Assembly (NCBI GenBank): GCA_035530655.1
Contig: DATKUK010000109.1
Span: 62,001-126,000 of the forward strand
Reading direction: 5' to 3'
DNA from: DATKUK01 sp035530655
Lineage (GTDB): Bacteria > Planctomycetota > Phycisphaerae > UBA1845 > DATKUK01
Length of the DNA: 64,000 bases
Shown here: one piece after another, positions 16,493-24,544 of the stretch
Position numbering within the stretch: the stretch's first letter is position 1
Layout of the letters: each line of letters begins with the position of its first letter
Program-made: the position numbers and the translations under genes
The notes under the pieces: model-generated
What the model saw: only the letters and a program-made list of their open reading frames with translations
Databases searched by the model: none
What the model was told of the DNA's origin: nothing

Positions 16493-17452
16493 TTGAGTGG
16501 GTCGGCGACCGTCAACCTGATCGGGTGGTTCGAGCACGGTAACGCGGGCGATGATCGCATCGCGTCGTCGATGCGCGGCTGCTGGGCCACCCGCGGCATT
16601 GCGGTGAACCTGATCGATACCGACCCGCTCCGGCGGGCACAGAACCTGCCCCCGGCCGACTGGGCTGTGCTGGCCGGGGGGGATCACTGGCACGAGGATT
16701 TCGCCGAGAACTTCGCTAAGTTCCTTTCATATATGGAATTACCTTTCGCTGTGGCGGGCATGGGCGTCGCCGCCATGACCAACGGTATGCGCGAAGCGAC
16801 CGAATCGCTGTTGGCCAAGTCGCGGTTTACTTGGCTGCGGGATCAGACCAGCTTTGTCCTGGTCGGCAACGACGGGCGATGTCGGCTCGGGCCCGACGTG
16901 ACATGGGTCGATCCGGTCCCCGTTTCCCGCGCCGCCGGGCCGTTCAGAATCGGCGTGAATCTGCGTCCGTGGCCCCTGGGCACTTGGCGGGCCCCCGCGT
17001 GGGATGCGTCGTCCTGGCTGAGGGCGTTGGCTGGCCTGCGGGCCGAGCTGGTCCCGCTGCCGCTCTACGTGGGGCCGGGGCGTAACGATCGCCTCCTGCT
17101 GGCCGAGTTGGGTCGGCCGATGCCGGAGCGGTTCGACCCGACGCTGGTAGACGGCCTGAGCGTGGTGGTGAGCATGAGGCTGCACGGTCTGATCTTTGCG
17201 GCTCAGGCGGGGATACCGGTGGTGGGCATCGCCTATCAGCCGAAGTGCCGCCGTTTCATGGCTGAGCTTGGCCTGGAGCACTACTGCCTCGGTCTGGATG
17301 AGGCTGACCGGCTGGCTGAAACGGTCTTTTCGGCTATGAAACACCGCGAAAGCATCCGCGAGCGACTGCTTGCCATTCGTCAGAAGCTGCATACGCGGGC
17401 GACCGAGCTGATGGCCGAGCTTACGGGCCTCATCCTGGCGGACGGGCAGTAG
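16493..17452 (+). CDS. Polysaccharide pyruvyl transferase family protein
   Basis: 319 residues. The N terminus has the family's start strand and NAGDDRI loop, followed by VLAGGDHWHEDF and FAVAGMGVAAMT. The second half has VVVSMRLHGLIFAAQAGIPVVGIAYQPK, the hallmark donor/acceptor site of CsaB/PssM-like enzymes that move pyruvate from PEP to a sugar (ketal formation). Here the family could also cap other acidic groups. It begins a tight operon with methyltransferases and glycosyltransferases, so it probably decorates an exported glycan. The start codon is TTG with GGAG about ten bases upstream; no better start lies in frame before the GDD motif. Confidence 0.85.
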   Translation: MSGSATVNLIGWFEHGNAGDDRIASSMRGCWATRGIAVNLIDTDPLRRAQNLPPADWAVLAGGDHWHEDFAENFAKFLSYMELPFAVAGMGVAAMTNGMREATESLLAKSRFTWLRDQTSFVLVGNDGRCRLGPDVTWVDPVPVSRAAGPFRIGVNLRPWPLGTWRAPAWDASSWLRALAGLRAELVPLPLYVGPGRNDRLLLAELGRPMPERFDPTLVDGLSVVVSMRLHGLIFAAQAGIPVVGIAYQPKCRRFMAELGLEHYCLGLDEADRLAETVFSAMKHRESIRERLLAIRQKLHTRATELMAELTGLILADGQ

Positions 17453-17503
17453 TTCCCTGCCGGCAGTGCCGATAACTAGTGCGGGAGGACCGCGCCTGGG
17501 CTT

Positions 17504-18133
17504 ATGGACAGCCAGACAGCAGAGCGAAAGCAAGCCGCTGAGCTGTCGTATTGGCAGAAGCTGTACGGCGAACTGGTTGGCGGGGCAGCAGACCCGGTCG
17601 ATGCCCTCATGCGGGTCAGTTGCGAACGGACGTTCCCGCGGTATCTGCAGGACCTGGGGCTGCAAGTGGACAGCTTTGCGGGCAAGCTGGTTCTGGAGGT
17701 GGCTTGCGGTCCGAACGGGGGGCTGAACTGGTTCGAGGACTGCGTGGCGATCGGCGTGGACGAGCTGATCGAGCCGTACCAGCAGATCGGCTATCCCCTC
17801 TGGCGGCATCGGGTGCGATACGTGGCTGGCCGATCCGAGGCGCTGCCTGTGGCCGACGCGTCGGTGGATGCGGTGGTGATGACCAACGCGCTGGATCACG
17901 TGGAGGACCCGGCGCTGACGGTTGCAGAAATCCGGCGGGCGTTGCGGACGGGTGGCGTGTTCCACCTGGATGCAAACTATCAATACAAGGTGACCACGTG
18001 TGAGCCGCACCAGTTCAGCGACGAATCGTTAGGGAGCATGCTGGAGCCACACTTCGACGTTGTGAAGGTGCGCGAGTTGGATCGTCCGGAGCAGCGCTTG
18101 CGGCAAGCTCTTTTCCGATGCCGTGCCATCTGA
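17504..18133 (+). CDS. SAM-dependent methyltransferase (type 11)
   Basis: 209 residues. Motif I VLEVACGPNGG (about residues 62-72), IGVDELIEPY (acidic loop), SEALPVADASVDAVVMTNALDHVEDP (motifs II-IV, typical of methyltransferase 11) and LRTGGVFHLDANY are all present. This fold methylates small molecules or sugars; here the operon context favours a sugar. It starts 51 bases after the pyruvyl transferase and its stop overlaps the next glycosyltransferase by 11 bases. Confidence 0.84.
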   Translation: MDSQTAERKQAAELSYWQKLYGELVGGAADPVDALMRVSCERTFPRYLQDLGLQVDSFAGKLVLEVACGPNGGLNWFEDCVAIGVDELIEPYQQIGYPLWRHRVRYVAGRSEALPVADASVDAVVMTNALDHVEDPALTVAEIRRALRTGGVFHLDANYQYKVTTCEPHQFSDESLGSMLEPHFDVVKVRELDRPEQRLRQALFRCRAI

Positions 18134-19190
18134 GGTGCAGGTCGTGGGTCAACCCGAGGTCAGCCTGATCATTCCGACGCGCAACCGTTGGTCGGCCCTT
18201 GCGCGGACGCTTGAGGCGCTGGCGGGTCAGACGGTGTTGGGGCGCTTTGAGGTGATTGTGGCCGACGACGGCAGCGATCAGCTGCAGGCTGCCGATCTGT
18301 CGGGTGCCGACTGGCCGATGCCTGTGCGCCTGCTGAGGCTGGAGCACGTGGGGATCGGGCCGGCCAAGAACCGGGCGATCGCCGAGGCGCGAGGCCGTCT
18401 GTTGATCTTTATCAATGACGATACGTATCCCGAACCCGACTTCGTCGAGCAGCACCTTGCAGCCCGCGCCGACGCGGGGGGACACGAGTGGATGCATCTG
18501 GGTCTGACGCGATGGCGCGACTGGCCTGATGCGAATCTTTTCGATCGATTGATCGCCGAAAGCGGGATGATCTTTTTCTATCACAACCTCCAGCCACGAG
18601 CGCTGTACAACTTCCGCCATGCATGGAACTGCAATCTTTCAATCGACGCGCAGGCGGTTCGCGATGCGGGGGCGTTCAACGAACAGTTAGGGCCGTTTTT
18701 CTTTGAGGACCTGGAGTTGGCCTTCCGGCTCGAGCAGCGCGGCTGGCAGGTGCGCTATTGGCCGGAGGCTGTAACGACCCACGATCATCGTTACACGCCC
18801 GACGCCTACCTGCGGCGCGAACACCTGCTCGGGCGGATGGCTGTGTGGCTGTGGCGGGCCAATCCGCAGTGCTTCGAGGCTGTGTACGGGGCGCCGCTGG
18901 ATCGCGAGTACGTGGCCTACTGCCGGAAGTTTATCGTTGATCAGCAGCATGAGGCCGAGCGCATGGCTGAGCGGTTCCGCTCGTGGGATCGGCTACCGGC
19001 TGATGTTCTGACGTCGTGGCCGACCGGCGGGTCGGCACTGGTCGAACTGCTGGTGGCGGCTCATCGTCTGTTGAAGCGGTGGACGTTCCGCTGCGGGTTG
19101 GTGGAGGAGGCCGACCGGCGCGGGGATCATCTGGGTGGCGGTGCGGCACGGCGGGTGCTGCGACGCAAACTCGACACGGCGATCGCATAG
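18123..19190 (+). CDS. GT2 family glycosyltransferase
   Basis: 355 residues, GT-A fold. SLIIPTRNRW begins near residue 14, VIVADDGS (about 45-52) binds the nucleotide, INDDTYPEPDFV (about 100) is the metal-binding motif, and FFEDLELAFRLEQRGW (about 200) carries the acidic catalytic segment. No transmembrane segment. It should add an activated sugar to a cytoplasmic-face acceptor, in line with a lipid-linked polysaccharide route. GTG start, overlapping the methyltransferase by 11 bases and so likely translationally coupled. Next gene starts 36 bases downstream. Confidence 0.9.
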   Translation: MPSEVQVVGQPEVSLIIPTRNRWSALARTLEALAGQTVLGRFEVIVADDGSDQLQAADLSGADWPMPVRLLRLEHVGIGPAKNRAIAEARGRLLIFINDDTYPEPDFVEQHLAARADAGGHEWMHLGLTRWRDWPDANLFDRLIAESGMIFFYHNLQPRALYNFRHAWNCNLSIDAQAVRDAGAFNEQLGPFFFEDLELAFRLEQRGWQVRYWPEAVTTHDHRYTPDAYLRREHLLGRMAVWLWRANPQCFEAVYGAPLDREYVAYCRKFIVDQQHEAERMAERFRSWDRLPADVLTSWPTGGSALVELLVAAHRLLKRWTFRCGLVEEADRRGDHLGGGAARRVLRRKLDTAIA

Positions 19191-19225
19191 AGCGGCAGGG
19201 GTGCACGGGGGCGGAGTCATTGGCG

Positions 19226-20194
19226 GTGAAGGTTCTCCACATCGGCAGCTACTGGATGGGCGAGAACGACATTGTCCAGCGCATGGCCGCCGTGCTCTCG
19301 GAAATGGTCCCGACGGTGTGTATCGACACGCTGCTCTATCAGAACGGCTGGCACCGATGGGTTGAACGGGAAGGAGAAGTGTACTGGCTTCGGGAGGACG
19401 CACTGCTGCCCGTGGTGGAGCAGGAACGGCCGGACGTGATCGTGTGCAATGCGGGGGGGCACGGGATTCGACCTGAAACGCGTGCTCGCCTGGGAAAAGC
19501 AGTGCTGGTGGGCATCGCCCTGTCCGACCCTGACGTTTTTGACTATCAGACGCGATACATCGCGCCACACTTTGACCTGTTCTACACCAACTGCCCCGAC
19601 CGCATCGGCGACTATGCGTCGATCGGGGTGGAGGCACGCCTGCTGCCGTTCGCGGTCGACCCGGCGTATTACCGACCGCTGGGATTGGAGCGTGACCTCG
19701 ACGTGGTGTTAGTGGGTCACGCTCGTCCCGACCGCAAAGTGTTCGTGGCGCCATTGCAGAGGCACTTCCGGGTAGGTCTGTTCGGTCGCGGGTGGGGCGG
19801 CGGCTGTGGCGAGGCCACCGGGCGCGAGCATGTGCGGGCGATCAATCGAGGCAAGTTGTATCTGTCGCTGACGCGAACCCTGGCGCAGTTCCACAATACC
19901 AAGGGGGGTGTGTTTGAAGCGTCAGCCTGTCGAACCCCGGTGGTGACCGAGCACTTGGCGCAGACGGCCCGATATTTCGAGTTCGGGCGAGAGATCATCG
20001 GGTTCGATGGTGCGGACGACCTGCCGCAGGTGATCGCCGCGTATCTGAACGATGGGTCGCGTCGAGAGGCCGTCGCCGAGGCGGCCTACCGGCGCGTGTT
20101 GCGCGAACACACGTGGCAGAAACGATGGGAGCAGGTCCTTGACGACGTGCGTAGCCAAAGCCGATTGGGACCGGCTGTGGCAGGGCGGGTTTGA
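19226..20194 (+). CDS. CgeB-like glycosyltransferase
   Basis: 322 residues from a GTG preceded by GGCGGAG; a long upstream extension in the same frame would overlap the GT2 gene and is not credible. The protein has the CgeB/DUF3880-like pattern: KVLHIGSYWMGENDI at the N terminus, DLFYTNCPDRI and PFAVDPAYYRPL in the middle, then LDVVLVGHARPDRK and a donor-binding helix with LAQFHNTKGGVFEASACRTPVVTEHL. The Glu in FEAS(A)C corresponds to the group 1 sugar-nucleotide site. It likely extends a surface glycan along with its operon neighbours. Confidence 0.78.
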   Translation: MKVLHIGSYWMGENDIVQRMAAVLSEMVPTVCIDTLLYQNGWHRWVEREGEVYWLREDALLPVVEQERPDVIVCNAGGHGIRPETRARLGKAVLVGIALSDPDVFDYQTRYIAPHFDLFYTNCPDRIGDYASIGVEARLLPFAVDPAYYRPLGLERDLDVVLVGHARPDRKVFVAPLQRHFRVGLFGRGWGGGCGEATGREHVRAINRGKLYLSLTRTLAQFHNTKGGVFEASACRTPVVTEHLAQTARYFEFGREIIGFDGADDLPQVIAAYLNDGSRREAVAEAAYRRVLREHTWQKRWEQVLDDVRSQSRLGPAVAGRV

Positions 20195-20849
20195 CTACCA
20201 GCCGCTGACCGGGTGGGAGCGATCCGTCTTTGCCGAGCTGGCGGTGCTGCTGGCCGAGCGGGCCCGCGACGGTCTGAACATGCTTTCCGTCGGGTGCGGC
20301 CGAGCGGTTATCGACTACTGGCTGCACGTCGTCTTCGGCGAGCGGGTGACGGCGCTGGATACGTCGTCGACCTGCCTGCGGCAGATCCGGCAGAAGCAGT
20401 GTGCGGGACTGCTGTGCGTCCAGGCCGACGCCATGCGCTTGCCGTTTGGCGAGCGTGCGTTTTCGGTGGTGCACAATGAGGGCTTGTTGGAGCACTTTCC
20501 CGACGAGGAGGTCGGCCCTCTGGTGGCCGAGTTGGCTAGGTGTACGGACCAGTGCCTGCTGTTGGTCCAGCCGTATGCCGGATGCCGGCCGTATATCCTT
20601 GCCAAGACGTGGCTGGAGCAGAACAACCGCTGGCAGTGGGGGTACGAGCAGCCGAGGACGACGCTCGCGGGATGGGTCGAGCCGTGTGGGCTTCGCGTGG
20701 TGGCTGAGAAGACCATCGGTACGCAGCAGACCAATGAGAACTACCTGAACATGTGTCCGCCCGGCGTGGCGCGCGAGCTTCGCCAGCAGCTCAGCGAAGC
20801 GGAGATGCAGGTGGGTCCGCACCTTATGGCGGTGGCAGTTCGGGATTGA
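20139..20849 (+). CDS. SAM-dependent methyltransferase
   Basis: 236 residues. Motif I MLSVGCGRAVID (about 46-57), ALDTSSTCLRQI (acidic loop), VQADAMRLPFGERAFSVVHNEGLLEHF (methyltransferase 11 core), and CLLLVQPYAG. The TTG at 20139, seven bases after GGAGCAGG, gives the best start and overlaps the preceding glycosyltransferase by 56 bases. A start at 20052 would add an arginine-rich stretch with no support. Probably another glycan-modifying methyltransferase; acceptor unknown. Confidence 0.8.
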   Translation: MTTCVAKADWDRLWQGGFDYQPLTGWERSVFAELAVLLAERARDGLNMLSVGCGRAVIDYWLHVVFGERVTALDTSSTCLRQIRQKQCAGLLCVQADAMRLPFGERAFSVVHNEGLLEHFPDEEVGPLVAELARCTDQCLLLVQPYAGCRPYILAKTWLEQNNRWQWGYEQPRTTLAGWVEPCGLRVVAEKTIGTQQTNENYLNMCPPGVARELRQQLSEAEMQVGPHLMAVAVRD

Positions 20850-20850
20850 A

Positions 20851-21075
20851 GTGCATGAGGTCGGTCGGCTTCGGAAAGTGAGCATAGGCGCACCAGCAAG
20901 CGTCAACTACGACCTGTTCGCCGAGATCTACGACTGGGATATGGCTACGAACATCGGCCAGGCCGATCTGGGGGTGTACCACGCCGGACTGATGGGGTCT
21001 TATGGCCCCAGTTGGTTCATTGTCGCGCGCTATCGGGTGAGTTACGGGGCGGGGGTTCTCGACAGCGTCTCGTAG
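20851..21075 (+). pseudogene. Methyltransferase N-terminal remnant
   Basis: A short 74-codon frame just after the methyltransferase. Residues 17-52 (VNYDLFAEIYDWDMATN...LMGSYGP) resemble the beginning of a class I methyltransferase, up to where motif I would start. The sequence then loses resemblance, and the reading frame runs into the 3' end of the opposite-strand DUF4175-type gene (which ends at 21042). It looks like a gene cut off at this junction. Confidence 0.45.
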
Positions 21076-24000
21076 TAGCGTCGCAGGGCGTCGCGATAGG
21101 CCGGGGGGAAGTCGTCCTCGCGGACGTCGTAGATGTCGGTCCAGTTACGTCTGGCGGGGCCGGACGATGCGTCGCGGCGGAACCGTTGCGGGCCAGCCAG
21201 TGAGCCGTATAGCGTCTCCATCTCGCCGACCAGGACCCGCCTGCGACGCAGGGCATTGCGGTAGCGATAGTTCCGCAGGTCGTCCTCGGTAAGGCGCATG
21301 AGGCGGATGAGGCCGTCGAGACGGGCAAAGCTGTCGAGTTTGGCGCCCTGGAGCTGAATATCGATCTTCTCGGCGCGGTTGCGCAGCGATGCCTGGCGGC
21401 TGGCGAGCCGACCCAGCTCGCGCTTGATCTCGGGGGGGACGGGGCCTTCGAGACCTTCACCGCCGACGCCCGACAGCTTGCCGCCGCCGGTGGCCCCGCC
21501 CGGTGCTTCGCCTGAGGTGTCCTGAATCTCGCCGGCCTGGAAGGGGTCGGGCGAGAGTCGCGTTGGCGTGCGTCGGCCGCCCTTGCCGGTGGCGGTCTGT
21601 TCGACCATCTCGCCGACGGCCCGGCCGGTGCGGCCCTCGCCGCTTCGCCCGCCGATCTCGCTGGCGTTGGGCAGCAGGTTGCCCGTGACGCCCTTGGCGC
21701 TGAAATTGCTGATGGGTCCGTCCATGGCCGCCCAGCCTGCGCCTTTGTCGAGCGAGTCGGCCCAGCCGCTGGTGACATCCTCGATATCGTCGAACAGGTC
21801 TTCCTCCTGTTCGAGCAGTTCGCCGACGATGTCCTCCAGCTCGTCGGGCAGTTCGGCCATGGGCACGTCGATGTCTTCGAGCGGCTCCTCCATCGACCAC
21901 TTGATGCGATCCGGCTCGTCGGGCAGCCATTTTTCGATCTGGGTGGTCAGGTCCTCCGCCAGTTCCAGACCGACCTGTTCCAGCGCGACGGCGATCTCGA
22001 TGCTCTTGTTGTCCAGGGCGTTGACGGCCATCTTCACGTCGCTCTGGATCTCGACAAGTTCGGCCACCAAGGACGAGTTGGCGAAATCCTGCTTGGGCAG
22101 TTTGGAGAAGTCGCTGATCAGATCCCCGAGGAACTTTTCCCACTGCTCTTCGATGGTCCGCACTTGCTCCAACAGCGCCAACTCGGGCTGGCTGAAATCT
22201 TCGACGGGCATTTTGGCCAGCGACGTCGTGGCGTCGATGACCATGTGCTGTTGCTGGATGAACTGCTCAAGAGCTTCTGTAAGTCTGGCCAGCGCGGCGG
22301 GCTGGCTGGTGGGCATATCGCCGCCCGGCTCGGCGAGGTCGCTGGCAGCCGTTTGCTCCGGCGATGGTAACAGCGCGCCCAGTAGGCTCGCGATTGCCTC
22401 GATGATCCGGTCTTGCATGGCAATGAGCGTGTCGGCCGCCCGTAGGAATTGCTGTTCCTGCTGATATTGAGCCAGCGACGTGGCCGCCGCGACGGCCCGC
22501 TGCGCATAGTCGACCGACAATGATCGTAGTGTTTGGCGAATCGGTTCCATGTCGGGCTGGAAGGCGAACGTCTCCACGAGTTCGGCGAGCCCGTGGTGGA
22601 CCTGGCGCTGCCCGTCGGCCACCTGCTTCACGTGCGTCGGCAGGGCGTCGTGTCCGATCATCTTCTTTGCGAGGACGGTGTCGCCTCGAACACTGACTTG
22701 CAGCTTGAGGAGCTTCTCCAGTCGCTGCCGCAGCCGCTCCCACGTGTCGAGCTTGCGCTGCTGCGCTTCGGCCTGGTCCACCACGATGATCTTGTATCGT
22801 TGGGCGGGGCGGTCAGCGTCGGCACTGGGTTGCGGGCTACGGCCGTCCGGCAGACTTTGATTGTCCCATGCGATGGCTCGGTAGGTGATGACATCGCCCG
22901 GGCGGTAGCGTGCCGGGTCGACGACGATGTCGGTCGCCAACTCGGCGCTGGTCGGAGCGTCGGTCGGCTCCTGACGGGTCAACATGCGCCGGCCAAGCCG
23001 TGCGTCGTCGCCGTGAATCTCGATGCGGCTGACTCCGTAGTCGTCGTCGGCTCGTACCCGCAGGCGCACTCGCTCGCCCACGACGGCGGCTACGTCGCGA
23101 CCCGGCTCGACCACGGTGAGTGTGGGCGGGCGGTCGGGCACCATGCGAATGGGCCAGAAGCCTTGGGTGCGTTCCCCGTTGCTGAGTTGCCCTGTCAAAG
23201 AGGGCAGGCGCTTGGCGAGCTTGCCGTTGTGGCCGAACAGGGCGATGGCATACTCACCGTTCTCGATCGGCGCGACTTGGCCGACAAATCGGTGCCCGGC
23301 TTCGCGGCGTTGCATGGTTGCGTCAGGCTGGTCGGCGAACATGACGCGGGCCGATTCGAGCGGGTAGGCCAGGGTCAACCCGATTTCGACGACGGTGCCT
23401 TCCGGTGCCTCAATGGGTCCATCGGCTGAGCTAGCCTGCTTGGATGGCAGCCGGGTGTAGGTGGGATACCGGTAGAGGTGGTCGATGTTGATAACCGCGT
23501 TGGCATCGCGGACGGTGACGTGGTAGATCCGGCTCTGCGAATCGCCCACCTCAACGCGGTATCCGAACGAATCGACGACGGTCTGGAAGCGATGGGCGAA
23601 TTGCACCGCATCTGTGGCGAGCGGCTGCATCGGCCACGAGCGGTCGGGCGTGTCGGGGCGCATTACGAACAGCCTGGCCTGGGGCGGCTGCATGCCGGCC
23701 GGGCGCTGCGAGGTCACCTTGACTTCGAGCGACTCGCCAGCAAGCAAGGTTACGTCGCCGGGCTCGACGCTGAGGATTTCGACGCCACCGGTGTGTGGAA
23801 CGAAGCGCCCAGGATGGATCATGCTGGCCAGACCGGTGGCGAGATGTCCCCACGCCATCGATGCATACAAGATCGCCGCCGCCGATACGGCAGCGCTTAC
23901 ACCTGCCCAACGTTTCAGCCGTCTAATGGGCACGACCCGCGTCGGGTCGACTGCGCGGGTGGCCTGCGAGGCCTCGTGGACGGCTGCGCGGAGCATCGGT

Positions 24001-24377
24001 GCACGGTCGGCGGCGTGCTCGCGTGCAAGCTGGACGGCGTTGATCAGTCGGTTTTCCAGGCCGCCGAGCCGCTGCTCGATCCAGCGTGCCGATTGTTCGG
24101 TGGTGTGCCGGCTGAGAGCGGGGCGGACGATCCACCAGCCTGTCGAGACGATGGCCGTGGCGGCGACCAGCCCAAGCAGCGACGCTCGAAGCGACGGCTG
24201 GAGCGACGTGCTGGCGGCGACCCAACAGACGGCCAGCGCCACCCCCACCGTAAGGGCCACGGTAGCCAGCACGCCGGCCAGAAGGTGCACCCGCCGTCGG
24301 CGACGGTCGACCGCGGCCAACGTGTGGAGCACGGCTTGGTAGTCGGGATGCGAAGGCTGCTCGCCCATGCCCGTCAA
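21042..24377 (-). CDS. Giant DUF4175-type membrane protein
   Basis: 1111 residues. Three hydrophobic segments near residues 30-54, 66-85 and 155-180 anchor the N terminus. Ig-like stretches follow (SVEPGDVTLLAGESLEVKV; VVEPGRDVAAVVGERVRL), then a long helical part rich in Gln/Glu/Leu (about residues 540-960) predicted as coiled coil, and a Gly-rich basic end. Planctomycetes often carry proteins of this kind beside MoxR/DUF58/BatA-like genes; none are beside it here. Start is TTG with AGGAG nine bases upstream. Function is not known; a periplasmic scaffolding role is only a guess. It converges on the methyltransferase remnant. Confidence 0.75.
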   Translation of the reverse strand: MTGMGEQPSHPDYQAVLHTLAAVDRRRRRVHLLAGVLATVALTVGVALAVCWVAASTSLQPSLRASLLGLVAATAIVSTGWWIVRPALSRHTTEQSARWIEQRLGGLENRLINAVQLAREHAADRAPMLRAAVHEASQATRAVDPTRVVPIRRLKRWAGVSAAVSAAAILYASMAWGHLATGLASMIHPGRFVPHTGGVEILSVEPGDVTLLAGESLEVKVTSQRPAGMQPPQARLFVMRPDTPDRSWPMQPLATDAVQFAHRFQTVVDSFGYRVEVGDSQSRIYHVTVRDANAVINIDHLYRYPTYTRLPSKQASSADGPIEAPEGTVVEIGLTLAYPLESARVMFADQPDATMQRREAGHRFVGQVAPIENGEYAIALFGHNGKLAKRLPSLTGQLSNGERTQGFWPIRMVPDRPPTLTVVEPGRDVAAVVGERVRLRVRADDDYGVSRIEIHGDDARLGRRMLTRQEPTDAPTSAELATDIVVDPARYRPGDVITYRAIAWDNQSLPDGRSPQPSADADRPAQRYKIIVVDQAEAQQRKLDTWERLRQRLEKLLKLQVSVRGDTVLAKKMIGHDALPTHVKQVADGQRQVHHGLAELVETFAFQPDMEPIRQTLRSLSVDYAQRAVAAATSLAQYQQEQQFLRAADTLIAMQDRIIEAIASLLGALLPSPEQTAASDLAEPGGDMPTSQPAALARLTEALEQFIQQQHMVIDATTSLAKMPVEDFSQPELALLEQVRTIEEQWEKFLGDLISDFSKLPKQDFANSSLVAELVEIQSDVKMAVNALDNKSIEIAVALEQVGLELAEDLTTQIEKWLPDEPDRIKWSMEEPLEDIDVPMAELPDELEDIVGELLEQEEDLFDDIEDVTSGWADSLDKGAGWAAMDGPISNFSAKGVTGNLLPNASEIGGRSGEGRTGRAVGEMVEQTATGKGGRRTPTRLSPDPFQAGEIQDTSGEAPGGATGGGKLSGVGGEGLEGPVPPEIKRELGRLASRQASLRNRAEKIDIQLQGAKLDSFARLDGLIRLMRLTEDDLRNYRYRNALRRRRVLVGEMETLYGSLAGPQRFRRDASSGPARRNWTDIYDVREDDFPPAYRDALRRYYETLSRTPAP

Positions 24378-24395
24378 CCATCCCTTCTCCTGGAT

Positions 24396-24425
24396 ACTCT
24401 ACCGCGCGCAACAGCGTCCCCCCAA
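24396..24425 (-). promoter_or_regulatory. Candidate promoter TTGGGG-18-TAGAGT for the DUF4175-type gene
   Basis: Read on the minus strand: TTGGGG at 24425-24420 and TAGAGT at 24401-24396 with an 18-base spacer. It would give a leader of only ~12 bases, so it is tentative. Confidence 0.35.
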
Positions 24426-24450
24426 ACGTCTGTCTGAACTGAGCGGGCGC

Positions 24451-24496
24451 AAAAACAGGCCCTTGCGGCACGACGTTTGACGCAAGCGGCAAGGGC
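24451..24496 (-). terminator. Rho-independent terminator after the GlmU-like gene
   Basis: An 8-bp perfect inverted repeat, GCCCTTGC (24459-24466) and GCAAGGGC (24489-24496), with a 22-base loop. Read on the minus strand the hairpin is followed by CTGTTTTTGC, a U-run at 24455-24451. It lies 48 bases past the stop of the minus-strand gene ending at 24545. Confidence 0.7.
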
Positions 24497-24544
24497 GAAA
24501 TCGTTTGGCAAGCGAGAATTGCCCGTCCTCGGATCGGGCTGGGC

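Noticed and set aside
16739..18010. 423-codon open frame on the minus strand
   Set aside because: It overlaps two recognisable plus-strand genes (pyruvyl transferase and methyltransferase) and is His/Arg/Gln-rich without domains.
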